Origin: Cycas panzhihuaensis
Lineage: Eukaryota > Cycadophyta
NCBI GenBank assembly: GCA_023213395.1
Contig: CM041465.1
Coordinates: 179,187,741 to 179,251,740, forward strand
Length of the DNA: 64,000 nt
Direction of reading: 5' to 3'
Below, one piece after another: positions 25,499-36,744 of this stretch; within the stretch, counting starts at the first letter, position 1, and every line of letters starts with the position of its first letter. The position numbers were made by a program, and so were the translations under genes. The notes below the pieces were generated by a model. That model was not told the origin of the DNA. It did no database searches and saw only the letters and a program-made list of their open reading frames with translations.

Positions 25499-26079
25499 CA
25501 CACACACACACACATACACATACACACACACACACACATATATACATACATATGTATGTGTGTGTGTATGTGTAAGAGCTATCTCCTAGTACATAGGTTC
25601 AATTCAATAAATATTTGTTGGATTTAGATGAAACATACACCATTTAGTTCAGTGTTAGAAAAAAAAAAAAGTCCATGACCCAAAATCAACCCTAGTTATT
25701 TATACATCTTATTTCAATCAATGCATTGTATAGATCATTTTTCACTAGGGTCATTTAAACCAACTTTTTAGTAATATGTAAGCATTGTACAAGCTCTATA
25801 ACTTAATTTTTTCATTTAAAACTCACCTATGTTATTTCAATAAGCTTTTCATACTCATAATACTACACTAAGTGAATTTATTAAGAATTTTTTGGGGTCA
25901 ATAAGATATAAACATCCCCCTTCCTCTTCTTGTTTATACCATTTCCTAATCCTTTAGTCTTATTCTATCTGTTTACTTTTCCTTCTTCATGAATACAATT
26001 CTATTTACTTATCCCTCTTTTTTGAATTTTCTTTCTCCTTTTATGCAATAGTGGATCTTATATTAATGGTTCCCATATA
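24868..26079 (+). other. Gypsy interior before gag, no confident coding
   Basis: AT-rich sequence between element C and the gag-like remnant. A large TG/CA microsatellite lies at 25465-25574. No domain was recognised. Confidence 0.4.
25465..25574. repeat. Compound (TG)n-(CA)n-(TA/CA)n-(TG)n microsatellite
   Basis: A run of about 15 TG units (25465-25494) is followed through tacg by long CA runs to about 25540, then mixed ATAC and GTATGTGTG to 25574. The TG and CA arms are mutually complementary and could form a long hairpin or Z-DNA. Confidence 0.9.
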
Positions 26080-26760
26080 GGTAGATCACATTGAGATTTA
26101 GAGGTTCTATTTACAATACTAGATTAATATATTAAGAAGTTTGATCAAAAATAGGATGCAATGGATCAATGCATGAAGGATATTATCTAGAAATAAGACA
26201 CAATGGATTTATACATCAAGGACATTAACTAGAAATAAGATGATTTTGGTAAAATATTAAATAAGATACTCATACATCTAGCATAGATTTCATCCACCTC
26301 TTACATGCCATGTCTCCCATCTCTGCCTCATAATACAACAGGTCCTTCCCTTCCACTATTAGAGTAATAATCTGTTTATAAAATTCATATCCTAACATTT
26401 TATCACAACTTCAATAAGGACTTTACACAAAGTTAGACCAGTAAAATGGAATATTATTTTTCTTTAAATACTATATCAGTGGGGTAACAAATAACTTCTA
26501 TGTCAATCCATGTGGATGGAAAATAACATTACTGGTTCCATTGGTTACAATATAAGAACCTATCAAATCAAATATAGGACACATTTTGTAAGAAATTTTT
26601 TAAGCAATATGATAATATTGGAACCACTCTTTCTTTAGCTAACTTACTCAATTAAAATAAATGACATTAGTAGAACCTTACATATATGACTTTTAGGCTT
26701 TGCAAAATTAAGTTTCCCAACCACTCAATTATAAGATTCTCATTCACATCTATATATTAG
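26080..26760 (+). pseudogene. Gypsy gag remnant
   Basis: Frame-shifting + strand readings give a Ty3-type gag pattern: a MD-x-C-like repeat (atggatcaatgcatg), then a HVDGK-x-HYWFHWLQY stretch (about 26500-26550) that corresponds to the gag motif H-M-x-G-x-A-x-x-W-x-x-W. Several stops are present and no zinc knuckle was identified. Confidence 0.5.
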
Positions 26761-28849
26761 GACTTAAAGAATATATTTAAATGCATCTAAAGCTCATAAC
26801 CTTATACACCATAAGAGATGTTATTTTGATAGTAAAACTAGTCAAGGCTAAGGTTGCAATAGAATGCTCATCTGCCTTCAAGCAAGATGCCCCTTGGTAC
26901 TAGTGTTCCCATCCTTCATATGAATAACATTAACATCCCCATTCTAATGAGGTGTATCACTTAATAGTAGATGCTCCTCCTAAACTAGTACATGTTCCAT
27001 TAATAGAAGTTGACATACGACTCAAGGCTAGCCTTTGCATCAAGTGCTTGAAAAAATAGGTTCTAAGTCATATAAGCATATGCAAACTAAGATGCATGAT
27101 TTTAACTATTAACCTTGCCATTGAAGAAGATTTTTATACTAAAGAATAACTTGAAACTAATGATGAGTTGCCTAAGTATACTCCCCTCTTAACCCCCAAA
27201 TTGAAGTCTATTTATTAGATGTTTCTTCCACATCTAATCTAGAACCACTTAATGTGAAAGGTACCCTCCATAAAACACCCATACCAATATCAATCGACAA
27301 TAACATATGATTGAATTCATTGGTATATCCTTAGCTTACCAATTAAATCTTTATATCATAATGAAGACTATACTTACTTGCTCCTTACCAGGTCATCAAA
27401 CTTTATATTATGTAGGAACTATAAAAAACATATATGTTCATATTAGTACCTATTGTTTAACCTTTGATTTTTATGCCTTGTCTATATGAGCATCTAATGT
27501 TATTCTAGTGGTCTAATGACTTCAAATCCTTAATACATACAACATGAGTAACTCACCTAATATTTTGTTTATATTATTTAAGGATCATATGGGCCAAACA
27601 TATAAATTATATGTCATTCAATCACCCTCCCAATAGACTTGTCTCTCTAAATCAAATGCACAAGTATTCGAATAATAATGTTAGTTATATCATTTGTATT
27701 AATAATATTCAAGCCTCCACTAATACCCATCCTAATATTTAAAACCTTATAAATAAATACCAATCTATATTCCCCCTCCCCCCCCCCTTCTAATCACTCC
27801 TCCACTAAACTATAATTTTCATCATTCAATTAAACTTAAAACACCCCATGATACCATTAGCCTTCATCCTTATTGATATTTCTACTTTAAAAGAAATGAA
27901 ATTAGAAAAATCACTAATGAACTAATCAACATGGGCATTATATAGCCTAGTAAAATCTAATATGTTGTACCAATTACCCTATTGTAGAAAAAAGATGGCT
28001 CTCTCCAAGTTTGCATCAGCTACCGTAAACATGGCAAAATCACAATTAAAAGTAAAATTTCAACACCTTGAATCAATGACATGCTTGATAAAATCCATGG
28101 GGCCACTATTTTTTTTAAATTATACCTTTAATTTGGTTTGTATTATATCCTAATTACCCCAAAAGACCATCATAATAATTCTTTTTAAATACATCACGGG
28201 CATTTCAAATTTTAAGTCATGCATTTTAGTGTATTTTATGTCCCCACTACCTTCTAAACATTAATGAATAAAATTCTTACCCTATATCTTTATAAATTTA
28301 TCATTGTCTTTTTTGACAACATTCTTATTTATAGTCTAAACTTGTATAACTACCTTCAACATTTAGAAGGTATCCTTTAGATTGTCATGCAGTGCAACCT
28401 TTATACTAACCTATCTAAATGCTAATTCGGTAAGTCAAAACTATAATATCTAGGATATATCATATTATCAAAAGGTGTTTGGGTTGATCTAGATAAAATC
28501 TCTATCATTATTATATGTCCCACACCTAGAAATCTCATATAGTTAAGGGCTTTTCTAGGACTTAGTATTTTACCATAGGTTTATTTAAATTATGGCTTAT
28601 TTAACAAATTTACTTCAGAAAGACACATTCTAATAATCTCAACAAATAGATGATGATTTCAATAATCTAAATCCCATCATGACGTCCATCCTAGTCTTGG
28701 CCACCCCCAACTTCTCTTAACCATACTAGTTAGAATATGGCATTTTAGGATTTAGTATAGGTGTTGTCCTTGTGTAGAACCTTCATCTAATAGTATTTAA
28801 GAGTCATAAATTAAAGACCATAAATATCACTTGTCAACTTATCAAAAGG
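26761..28849 (+). other. Gypsy protease/RT region, too decayed to read
   Basis: By position this should hold protease and RT, but no motif such as the protease DTG or RT YLDD could be read with confidence. A poly-C tract lies at 27778-27787. Confidence 0.4.
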
Positions 28850-30540
28850 AGATGAAAGATATTATGCATTCTATAGATAAATAATACCATTATCTTTTAG
28901 TTTTTAAGTTCATCATTTTAATAGATCACTATAGTCTCTTTCACTTTTATGATCAACTGATTCTATTAAAAGAACAAGAAGTGCTTAGTTTCACTATCTC
29001 ATATTAAAAAGGAAAGGAAAATATAGTCATTGATGCACTCTTCCACCTCCCCATTGATCCTTCTAGTCATGAACCTACTATTTATGTAATCTCTAAGATG
29101 TAATTATTATGTTTAACAAATATAGTAATGAAAATCAAGCTCAAATGGATTTTGACCAATGGGCCTCCAAAGTGCATAGTCATAAAGATTAGTCTTTATA
29201 CAATACTCACCTCTTGTAGTGAAACCATATTTTTATTTACTCAATATCATCTTTCATGCCAAGTATTTTATTTGAATACCACTCCACTCCTCTTAGTGGC
29301 CACTTAGGCTTTGATAAAACTTATCATCATATTCAATCTAATTTTTACTAACCCCATATGAAATCCTCCACTCTTATATTTATTTTAGAATATGATACCT
29401 GCTTAAGAAATAAAGATGATACAAAATCTCAACTAATTCTTATTTAGCTTTTGCATATCCCTTAAGATAAATAGCAAGATATTGTTATGGATTTCATCAT
29501 GGGTTTACCATTATCTGCTAGTTTTGATTTGATTTTAGTAGTCATCAACAAACTCACTAAGTATGAACATTTTTTACCTATTCATATTTCTTACAAAACA
29601 TCTTGCCTTGTTGATATCTATATTTAGTCTATTTTTTACCTCTATGGATTTCCATCAATAATAGTCTGTGATCAAGATCCTGAATTTACTAACACATTTT
29701 AGCAAGAACTATTCTGCACTTATAAGACTTTATTCAATGTGAATTTAACTTATCATCTATAAACTGATGGGTAATATGAAGTTTCAAATAAAACACTAGA
29801 GACGTACTTATGATGCTTTATTTTTAAACACCAACATAAATAGACATCATGGTTAGCCCTTGCAAAATATTGGTATCATTTATCCCATCACCCAACTATT
29901 ACCATATCCCTATTTATAGCCCTTTATAGATATCCACCCCCATCTTATCATACTCTTACAACTTTCTAACTACTACAGTTCAATAAAAACTTTAGGATAT
30001 GGATCAAATTCTTCATACAATTAAACAAAACCTAGAAATAGTCTAAAATCATATGAAATAACTTGTTGATTGCCACCATCATTCTAATCAATCGTTTTCT
30101 ATCGGTGATTTAGTCTTGCTTCACCTCCAATCATATAAATAATGGTCCCTAAAATATCATAAAATCCAAAAGCTTAGTCCATGATATTATGGCATATATA
30201 AAATACTTCAAAGGATTCGTAAAGTTACCTATACACTTGAACCTCTACCTAACACAAAAATACATAATATATTTCATGTTTCTTACCTTAAGAAGCACAT
30301 TGGTAAAGACATTATCCCTTAGTATATACTACTAATTCTCAATGAAGAGCAACATCTCACTATTCTTCCTAACTATATTTTAGATAATTGATAATGTTAC
30401 CTTCAAAATAATACCATTTTGTGTAATTGGTGTAATGGGTTAGTTGTGAACCTGAGGAAGTAACGTGGGATTTAATCAATTATGTTAAGAAATACCATCA
30501 TCTTATTAGCTTTGAAGACTCAATATCTCAAGGGAGGGTA
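28850..30540 (+). pseudogene. Gypsy RNase H-integrase-chromodomain remnant
   Basis: RNase H end reads KGKENIVIDALFHLP (about 28990-29060), matching the family motif G-x-x-N-x-x-A-D-A-L-S-R. Integrase follows: GFDKTYHHIQSNFY zinc-finger region (about 29310-29350), DFIMGLPLS-like catalytic Asp region (about 29490), VINKLTKYEHFLPI, CDQDPEFTNTF (second Asp, about 29670) and VSNKTLETYL (Glu region, about 29790). FHVSYLKKHIGKDIIP (about 30265) and then EPEEVTWDLIN (about 30450) look like the integrase tail and a chromodomain end, pointing to a chromovirus. Stops and shifts are frequent. Confidence 0.75.
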
Positions 30541-30542
30541 CC

Positions 30543-30964
30543 TGTTACATGATTGACTATTATTAAGTAAAATTAATTAGCTAGAACATATGATAAGAAA
30601 CTTTAATTGGCAGTGTTAATAATTAACCTTTATGTGTGGGCCACATATCTCTTCCAATAAGATTAGAGATTAGAGATCATTTATTCAACCAATATTGTTT
30701 TAATGTGAGAGGCCCCTCATATCTATTTCAAGTTGACCTTTTATAAAGTGAGGATATTATGTATTTTTATTTCTTAAGAGATTATACCTTGGTAATCTTT
30801 TAGTTTTTTTAATGATCTTTGGTGCTCTTAAGTAAACTTCATTATGTAATTGATTTTCTATTCTACAAATAAAGAATTACATTTACTACTTCAGAGTTAA
30901 TATTTGTGCCTTGAGCTTGAGTTATTCATATATGTGAAAGAACCATTAAAATAATCACATTTTA
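30543..30964 (+). repeat. Gypsy element 3' LTR
   Basis: Starts tgttacatga after the purine tract and ends cacatttta, followed by the TSD gtttc (30965-30969), after which array unit 1 resumes. Confidence 0.85.
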
Positions 30965-31636
30965 GTTTCCCTTCAGTTTCAAGTAATTGAGTATTTTTTA
31001 TGGTTTTAACATACTATTTAGAAAGTTTCTTAGTAGGTGGAGTAATCTTGAGCTATACTTTAAGTTGTTATTTTTAGTATTTTAATACTCCTCCACTACT
31101 TTTGATTCTTACTTAGTATTTGTCTCAACATGCTACTATCTTAAAGTGTTATACTCAGGCTATTCGTTAGGCTATTCCTTGATTTGCTTCTTTTTATCTT
31201 GCTATATCTTAAAAGTATTTGAGTCAGTAACCTACTTATCAAGTTCTTCAAAGATGACATCCTAATCTCAAGTTGTATATGCCTTTCTACTCACTAACTC
31301 AAATATCCAATGCACTTTACTTTCTTTATTGTAACTGATGAGGATACACTTAAAACGTTTATTATTATTATTTTGATATTTCTCTTTTAGAACACACACA
31401 CACACACACACACATACACAAAATGCTCCTAATGATTTTAAGATGGCTCACTATAGATTTTCTCCTTGGCTAGGCTTCTTTTAGTGTCATACTTCATCAA
31501 AATCTTATTGGTGAAATATGTTATCATCTAAATAGCTTTAACCTAAAAGGACTCTCAAAGATTCCTTACTTTCATCATTAACTTGACCTTTTTTACTAAA
31601 GTACCCTTCATGTTTAATATATAATATATAAGTTAC
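30965..31636 (-). pseudogene. Array unit 1, integrase C-terminal part
   Basis: Minus-strand reading: TYLTNKIL and SLAKEKIYSEPS (about 31440-31530), then KCILISYNKESKVH (about 31300-31350; usual K-C-x-F-I-G-Y) and KAYTT-DVIFEELD (about 31250-31290). Order and content equal 33410-34085 in unit 2. It holds a (CA)n run at 31392-31414. Confidence 0.75.
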
Positions 31637-34085
31637 TACACACACACACACACATAATATGATTTATAATGGTCTATAATTGATCTATAACTATATTAAC
31701 ACTTGCCATCACATTAAATAATGACCCTATGAGTCACTAAATATTTTTCTAACTCGTCACTACTATTGGGACCCTTGATATAAATATTAGTTCTAACACT
31801 CATTTTTAATATTGAAATCATTGGATTTAATGCTAATATACAATTTGGATTTATCAAACTTGTCCCTAATTAATAGCTTGGTGAAGATATTTATCAATTA
31901 TTCTTTAGTAGGCTTGTATAAGAGCTCAATCTCTCCATTTTGGATCTACTTCAAGGTGAAATAGTTATGCACCTTAATGTGTTTGGTGGGAGCATGGAAT
32001 ATCATACTTTTAATAATCTTGAATAGACTATCATTATCATAATACAAAGTAGTTTCCCCTTCCTAATGAAGTCCTAAATCACCAAGGACCTATCTCAATG
32101 AGATGGATTCATAAGTTATTATAACTATAATTTTATTCTGTACCTTAATAGATGATAATGATACATTCAATTACTTCTTATTATTCTAAGTTATAATAAT
32201 ATAAATTAAACTAAAGTAATATTCTAACATAAACCTTATACTATTAACACATCTAGCTTAATTAGAATCTACATACTCTTCTCACTTAAAATTATCATTT
32301 TAGCTAAACTATAATCCATAGCTTAATACTCTTTACAAATATCTAAGGATCTTCTATATATGTTTTCAATGGATTTACTTCATCTTTGCCATAAACCTTA
32401 GTACCATACCTTATATAAAGGATATATTAAGCCTATTTGTTGTCAAATAAATAAAGCCAGTAATTAGCTACCTACATATAGTACCATTTATCTAATCTTA
32501 ATTATCTAGATCTATTAATTTTGAATGTCTCCATGGGAACCAAGGAAGGTTTATAATCCTAAATTTTAAATTTCTTAAAAATTTTTCATACATACTTAGC
32601 ATATAAAATGATTATTTTTCTAAGTTTTTTTCCAAGCTTTCACTTATAAAAAGTAGTGGATTAGTCCAAGATCTATCATCTCAAATGTTCTCTTAAGATC
32701 ATCCTTTATGTTTTCAACCTTTGAGGTATCCTTACCTATGATCACAAGATCATCTATATATAAAACCATAAAGAAGATTGAATATTCACCTTTAACTTTA
32801 ATATATAGGTTTGGATTAACTAGTGACCTTTCAAACTTGTTATTTAGAAAATATTGATCAATCTTTGAATACTAAGATCTTAGAGCCTATTGTAAGCTAT
32901 ACAAATCTTTCTTCAAGTGACGCATAAGCTATTCTCTATATTTTAATATATATCTAGGTGGCTACTTCATATAAACCTCCTCCTTAAGATCTATATTTAA
33001 GATGGCACTCTTGATATTAATCTAGTATAACAACCATTTAAGCTAATTAATTATTACCATCATCAATCTAATCATCACTATCTTTACTACTAAACTGAAT
33101 ATCTCCTCATAATTAATACCTTTGATATACTTGAAACCCTTTATTATAAGTCTAGCTTTATATTTATCAACTCAACTACCAGATTTAAATTTGATCTTGT
33201 AAAGCTATTTACATCTAATCACTTATTTACTTACATGTAAATCAACTAAGTCATAAGTTTTGTTTTTCTCCGTAACATAAATTTTAGTATCCATAATTAT
33301 TCTTTATTTCTTCTCCCAGTATTCCTTTTTAAAACTTAAAATCTTATTAACATTAAGCATATCTATCATTAAAGTAAATTTGACCATCTTGGGTTCCATC
33401 CTTGACTTGTGTTTCCCTTCAATCTTAGGTAATTAAGTTTCTTATATGGTTTTGAAATACTATTTGGAAAGTTTTTTGGTAGATTGATCAACCTTAGTTT
33501 ATACTTTAAGTTGTTATTCCTAAGCATCTTAATACTTCTCCTCCTCTTTTTTTATTTAACTTTTGGTTCCTACTTAGTATTTAGCTCAATAAATTATTAT
33601 CTCAAAGTACTATACTCAAGATATTCCTCAATCAACTTTGTTTTATCATGTTATATCTTCAAAGTATCTAAGTTAGTAACCTACTTGTCAAGTTCTTCAA
33701 AGATAATATCCCAATCTTGAGTTGTATATACCTTGCTTATCACTAACTCAAATACCTAAGATACTTTACTTTCTTTATTGTACCTGATAAGGATACACTT
33801 AGAACTTTTATTATTAATTTTTTGATATTTCTTATTTAGAATGTGTGTGTGTGTGTGTGTGTATTATTCTCAATGATTCTAAGATAGCTCACTATAGGCT
33901 TTCTCCTTGATTAGGCTTCTTTTGGTGTCATATTTCAAATACACTTTATCAAATTCCTATTGGTCAGATATATCATTGTATAAATAGCTTTAGCTTAGAA
34001 GGAATCTAAGACATTCTGTACTTTCATCACTGGATTAACCTTTTTGAATAAAGTCATATTCATGATTGATATATTAAGTACAAGC
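31637..34085 (-). pseudogene. Array unit 2 (complete): Copia integrase tail, RT, RNase H
   Basis: The only unit without a later LTR insertion, so it gives the reference order. On the minus strand, integrase tail (about 34000-33690), spacer, RT (about 33300-32560) and RNase H to the KPL-type tail (about 31850-31900). It is clearly related to units 1 and 3 yet diverged, with many stops. Its left neighbour is the integrase part of unit 1 and its right neighbour the RNase H part of unit 3. Microsatellites lie at 31638-31654 (CA) and 33842-33862 (TG). Confidence 0.8.
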
Positions 34086-35273
34086 TACTATATATAGATA
34101 GATAGGATTGATAATGGTCTATAATTGATTTATAAATGCCTTTACACTTGCCATCATATTAAATGATGACCCTATGAGTCACCAAATATTCATATGACTT
34201 ATCACCATTGCTAGCATCCTTAATATAAATATTAATTTTAACATCCCCCTTTCATGTTTAGATCATTGGCTTTAATGCCAATACACAATTTTGATTTGTC
34301 AAATTTATCCTTATCTAATAGTTTGGTGAAGATATTTGTTAGTTACTATTTAGTAAGCTTATACATGATCTCAATTTCTCTATTTTAGATCTAGACCTAG
34401 ATGAAATAGTGATGCACGTTGATGTGTTTAGTGGAAGCATTGAACATTAGACTCTTAGTAATATTTAATAGACTTTAATTATCATAATACAAAGTAGTTG
34501 CCTCATCCTAGTGAATTCCCAAATCATAAAGGACCTATCTCAACAAAGTGGTCTTATAAGTTGCCACAACTATAACATTATATTATATCTTAATAGATGA
34601 TTATGTAATATTCAACTATATTTTATTATTCTAACTGGTAATAATAGAACCCAAACTAACATAATATTCTAAATTAAACCTTCTACTACCAACACATCTA
34701 GCCCAATCAAAATATGAATACCTTTTTTGCCTAAAATTATCATTCTAGCTAAACCCTAATCCATGGTTTAGCATTTCCCAGAAATATCTAAGGATCTTCT
34801 TTGTATGTTTCCAATGGGTTTGCACTAACTTTGTTATGAACCTTAGCACCATATCAAGTGAAAAGAATATATAAGCATATTTTTAGTTGAATAAATCAAG
34901 CTAACAACTAGCTACCTTTATATAGTGTCATCTATCTAATCTTTATCATTTAGGTCTGCTAATTTTGAATCTGTGTCCATGGGGATTAGGGTAGGTTTAT
35001 AGTCCTCCATTCTAAATTTCTTTAAAATTTTTCATGCATATTTAGCCTATAACATAATTATTTTTCTAGGCTTTTGCCAAACTTCCACTCCTAAAAGGTA
35101 GTGGAGTAGTCAAAGATCTATCATCTCAAATGTTCTTTTAAGATCATCCGTTTAAGTTTTTCACTTTTCAAGTATTATGATCTCCTAATGTCATATATTT
35201 ATAAAACCATAAAGATGATCGAGTATTTACCTTCAACTTCTATATATAGGTTTACATCAATTGGTGACCATTC
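34086..35273 (-). pseudogene. Array unit 3, left part (RNase H and RT palm)
   Basis: Collinear with 31637-32830 of unit 2 and interrupted at ggtgaccattc by Copia-1. The cattc at 35269-35273 is the left TSD copy. Confidence 0.8.
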
Positions 35274-35609
35274 TGTTGGGAATAATCCCAATGTTTGTGC
35301 ATTAGAGCGCTTAGGGCCCCTCAAAGCCACCTTTGAGGGCCCCTAGGGCACCTTGAGCCGTTCAATAGCCGCCCGGACCGACCAGTCATGTGAGGTACGT
35401 ATCACCGCTATTTATTTTTTATATTTTTTCAAACTAACCTTATTTGTTGTGCAGCTAGGGTGATGGCCCCCGACGCCTCCCCGAATTCTCTATATAAGGG
35501 TTGGGAATACCTCCATGGTGTTTAATAACACCACCACTCTTTCAGAAATTGCCGTTGTACTCAAGATGAAAGTGTCGTGATGTCCTGCTCTGCTCCTCCG
35601 GCTCCATCA
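35274..35609 (+). repeat. Copia-1 5' LTR
   Basis: Carries a TATA box (tatataaggg, 35491-35500) and an inverted repeat ccctcaaag (35318-35326) with ctttgaggg (35331-35339). It ends ctccatca, 2 nt before the primer site. Confidence 0.95.
35491..35500 (+). promoter_or_regulatory. TATA box in Copia-1 LTR
   Basis: tatataaggg, identical at 43531-43540 in the 3' LTR. Transcription would start about 30 bp downstream, defining the U3/R border. Confidence 0.75.
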
Positions 35610-35611
35610 TT

Positions 35612-35623
35612 TGGTATCAGAGC
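35612..35623 (+). other. Primer-binding site of Copia-1
   Basis: tggtatcagagc, complementary to initiator methionine tRNA, 2 nt after the LTR. Confidence 0.9.
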
Positions 35624-36250
35624 TACGTTGTCTATTTTTTGGTTTTGGTTGCTCAAACGTCCGACGGAACATAGTTATATGACTGCTCGTTGAGATTCTA
35701 GCGAGCTCACCGATCTACTAGAGAAGACGGATCTGGATTCCATCCACTGTGGAGGAAGCTCTCCCGCTCGGAAGTTTGCTCTCCATACGGAAACCAGGTT
35801 CTTCGTTTCCGTTTTTATATTTTTCAACATATAAATAAAAGAAATTTTTTTTGATATATGCTTTAGCTTGATAGATCTGTAGTTTGTGATCCTCTGTGTT
35901 AGCCTAGCATCCCTCAGTTTTCTCATAACCATCCCGCAATCAAAGTGTATCTGCATATTAGCCCTCTCTCTATTTACTACATACTCGCTGCCATTATTTA
36001 ATCTTGGCGTTCAGGCTCTCGTTTTGCGATTCAGGCTCTCGTTTCTTCTCATCTTTGTGTCTCCTTTATGCTTTCCGCCCTTACCTAAGATCGCATATCC
36101 AGCGTATCGCCTTGGGAAAGCATACTCTCCGTGCTAAGCCTCTGTCAGTTATCTGCGTTTGTAAACACCTGCTCTCTACCATTATCTCCGTCCGTAAAAC
36201 GTTCTGTTTGCCTCCTTATTGCGTCGCCGCTATCGGCGCCTGTCTGTTTC

Positions 36251-36436
36251 TGCGTCTCTCTAAGATCTCCGTTTGGATTCCAATCAGCGTATGATTTGAT
36301 CTTCGTCTTGATATTGTTTCTGTTCTGCATCTCTCTAAGATCTCCGTTTGGATTCCAATCGGCGTATGATTTGATCTCCGTCTTGATATTCTTTCTGTTC
36401 TGCGTCTCTCTAAGATTCTGTTTGAATTCCAATCGG
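36251..36436 (+). repeat. Three tandem 75-bp repeats in the Copia-1 leader
   Basis: Units start at 36251, 36326 and 36401 (tgcgtctctctaaga), each continuing tttggattccaatc; the third is partial. The minus strand is open across the repeats for about 98 codons, but this follows from repetition of a stop-free unit whose length is a multiple of three. Confidence 0.9.
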
Positions 36437-36744
36437 CCCAATCGGCACGCTGCATTTTATCTTATCATCCTTGATACAAGCTGAGCTCCTGTTTATTGTT
36501 TTCAGCCTTTCTGTTTTCCGTGTAGGTCATATTGACCATTGCTGCATTCATTACGATCCCTCTTATTGTTACGGTTTGCGTTTATTTAGCGCTGTGTCTT
36601 ATCTTATCGTCCTTGATATTGTCAAGCAAGCAAGCTGAGCTCCCGTTTATTGTTTTCAGCCTTTCTGTTTTCCGTGTAGGTCATATTGACCATTGCTGCA
36701 TTCATTACGATCCCTCTTATTGTTACGGTTTGCGTTTATTTATA
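36437..36744 (+). repeat. Two tandem 154-bp repeats in the Copia-1 leader
   Basis: The stretch from atcttatcatccttgata through ctgagctcc, cgtgtaggtcatattgacc and acggtttgcgtttattta occurs twice, offset by 154 bp (ctgagctc at 36481 and 36635). The copies are nearly identical over about 110 bp, so this duplication is recent. Confidence 0.9.

Larger units (their letters stand above)
19411..30964 (+). mobile_element. Ty3/gypsy chromovirus-like element inserted in array unit 1
   Basis: LTRs 19411-19828 and 30543-30964 in the same orientation, primer site tggtatcagagt at 19831, a purine-rich tract (caagggaggg) before the 3' LTR, and + strand gag, RNase H, integrase and chromodomain remnants. Flanks are gtttt on the left and gtttc on the right; the uninterrupted unit 2 reads gtttc at this place, so a 5-bp TSD with one later change is well supported. 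Its interior is further inflated by element C (20112-24867). All frames are broken. Confidence 0.85.

Noticed and set aside
25415-25627. 70-codon frame with Cys-Val and Thr-His repeats
   Set aside because: Direct translation of the TG/CA microsatellite.
35675-36484. Several 79-117-codon frames in the Copia-1 leader
   Set aside because: They follow from the stop-free 75-bp tandem repeats and overlap each other on both strands; none resembles a protein.
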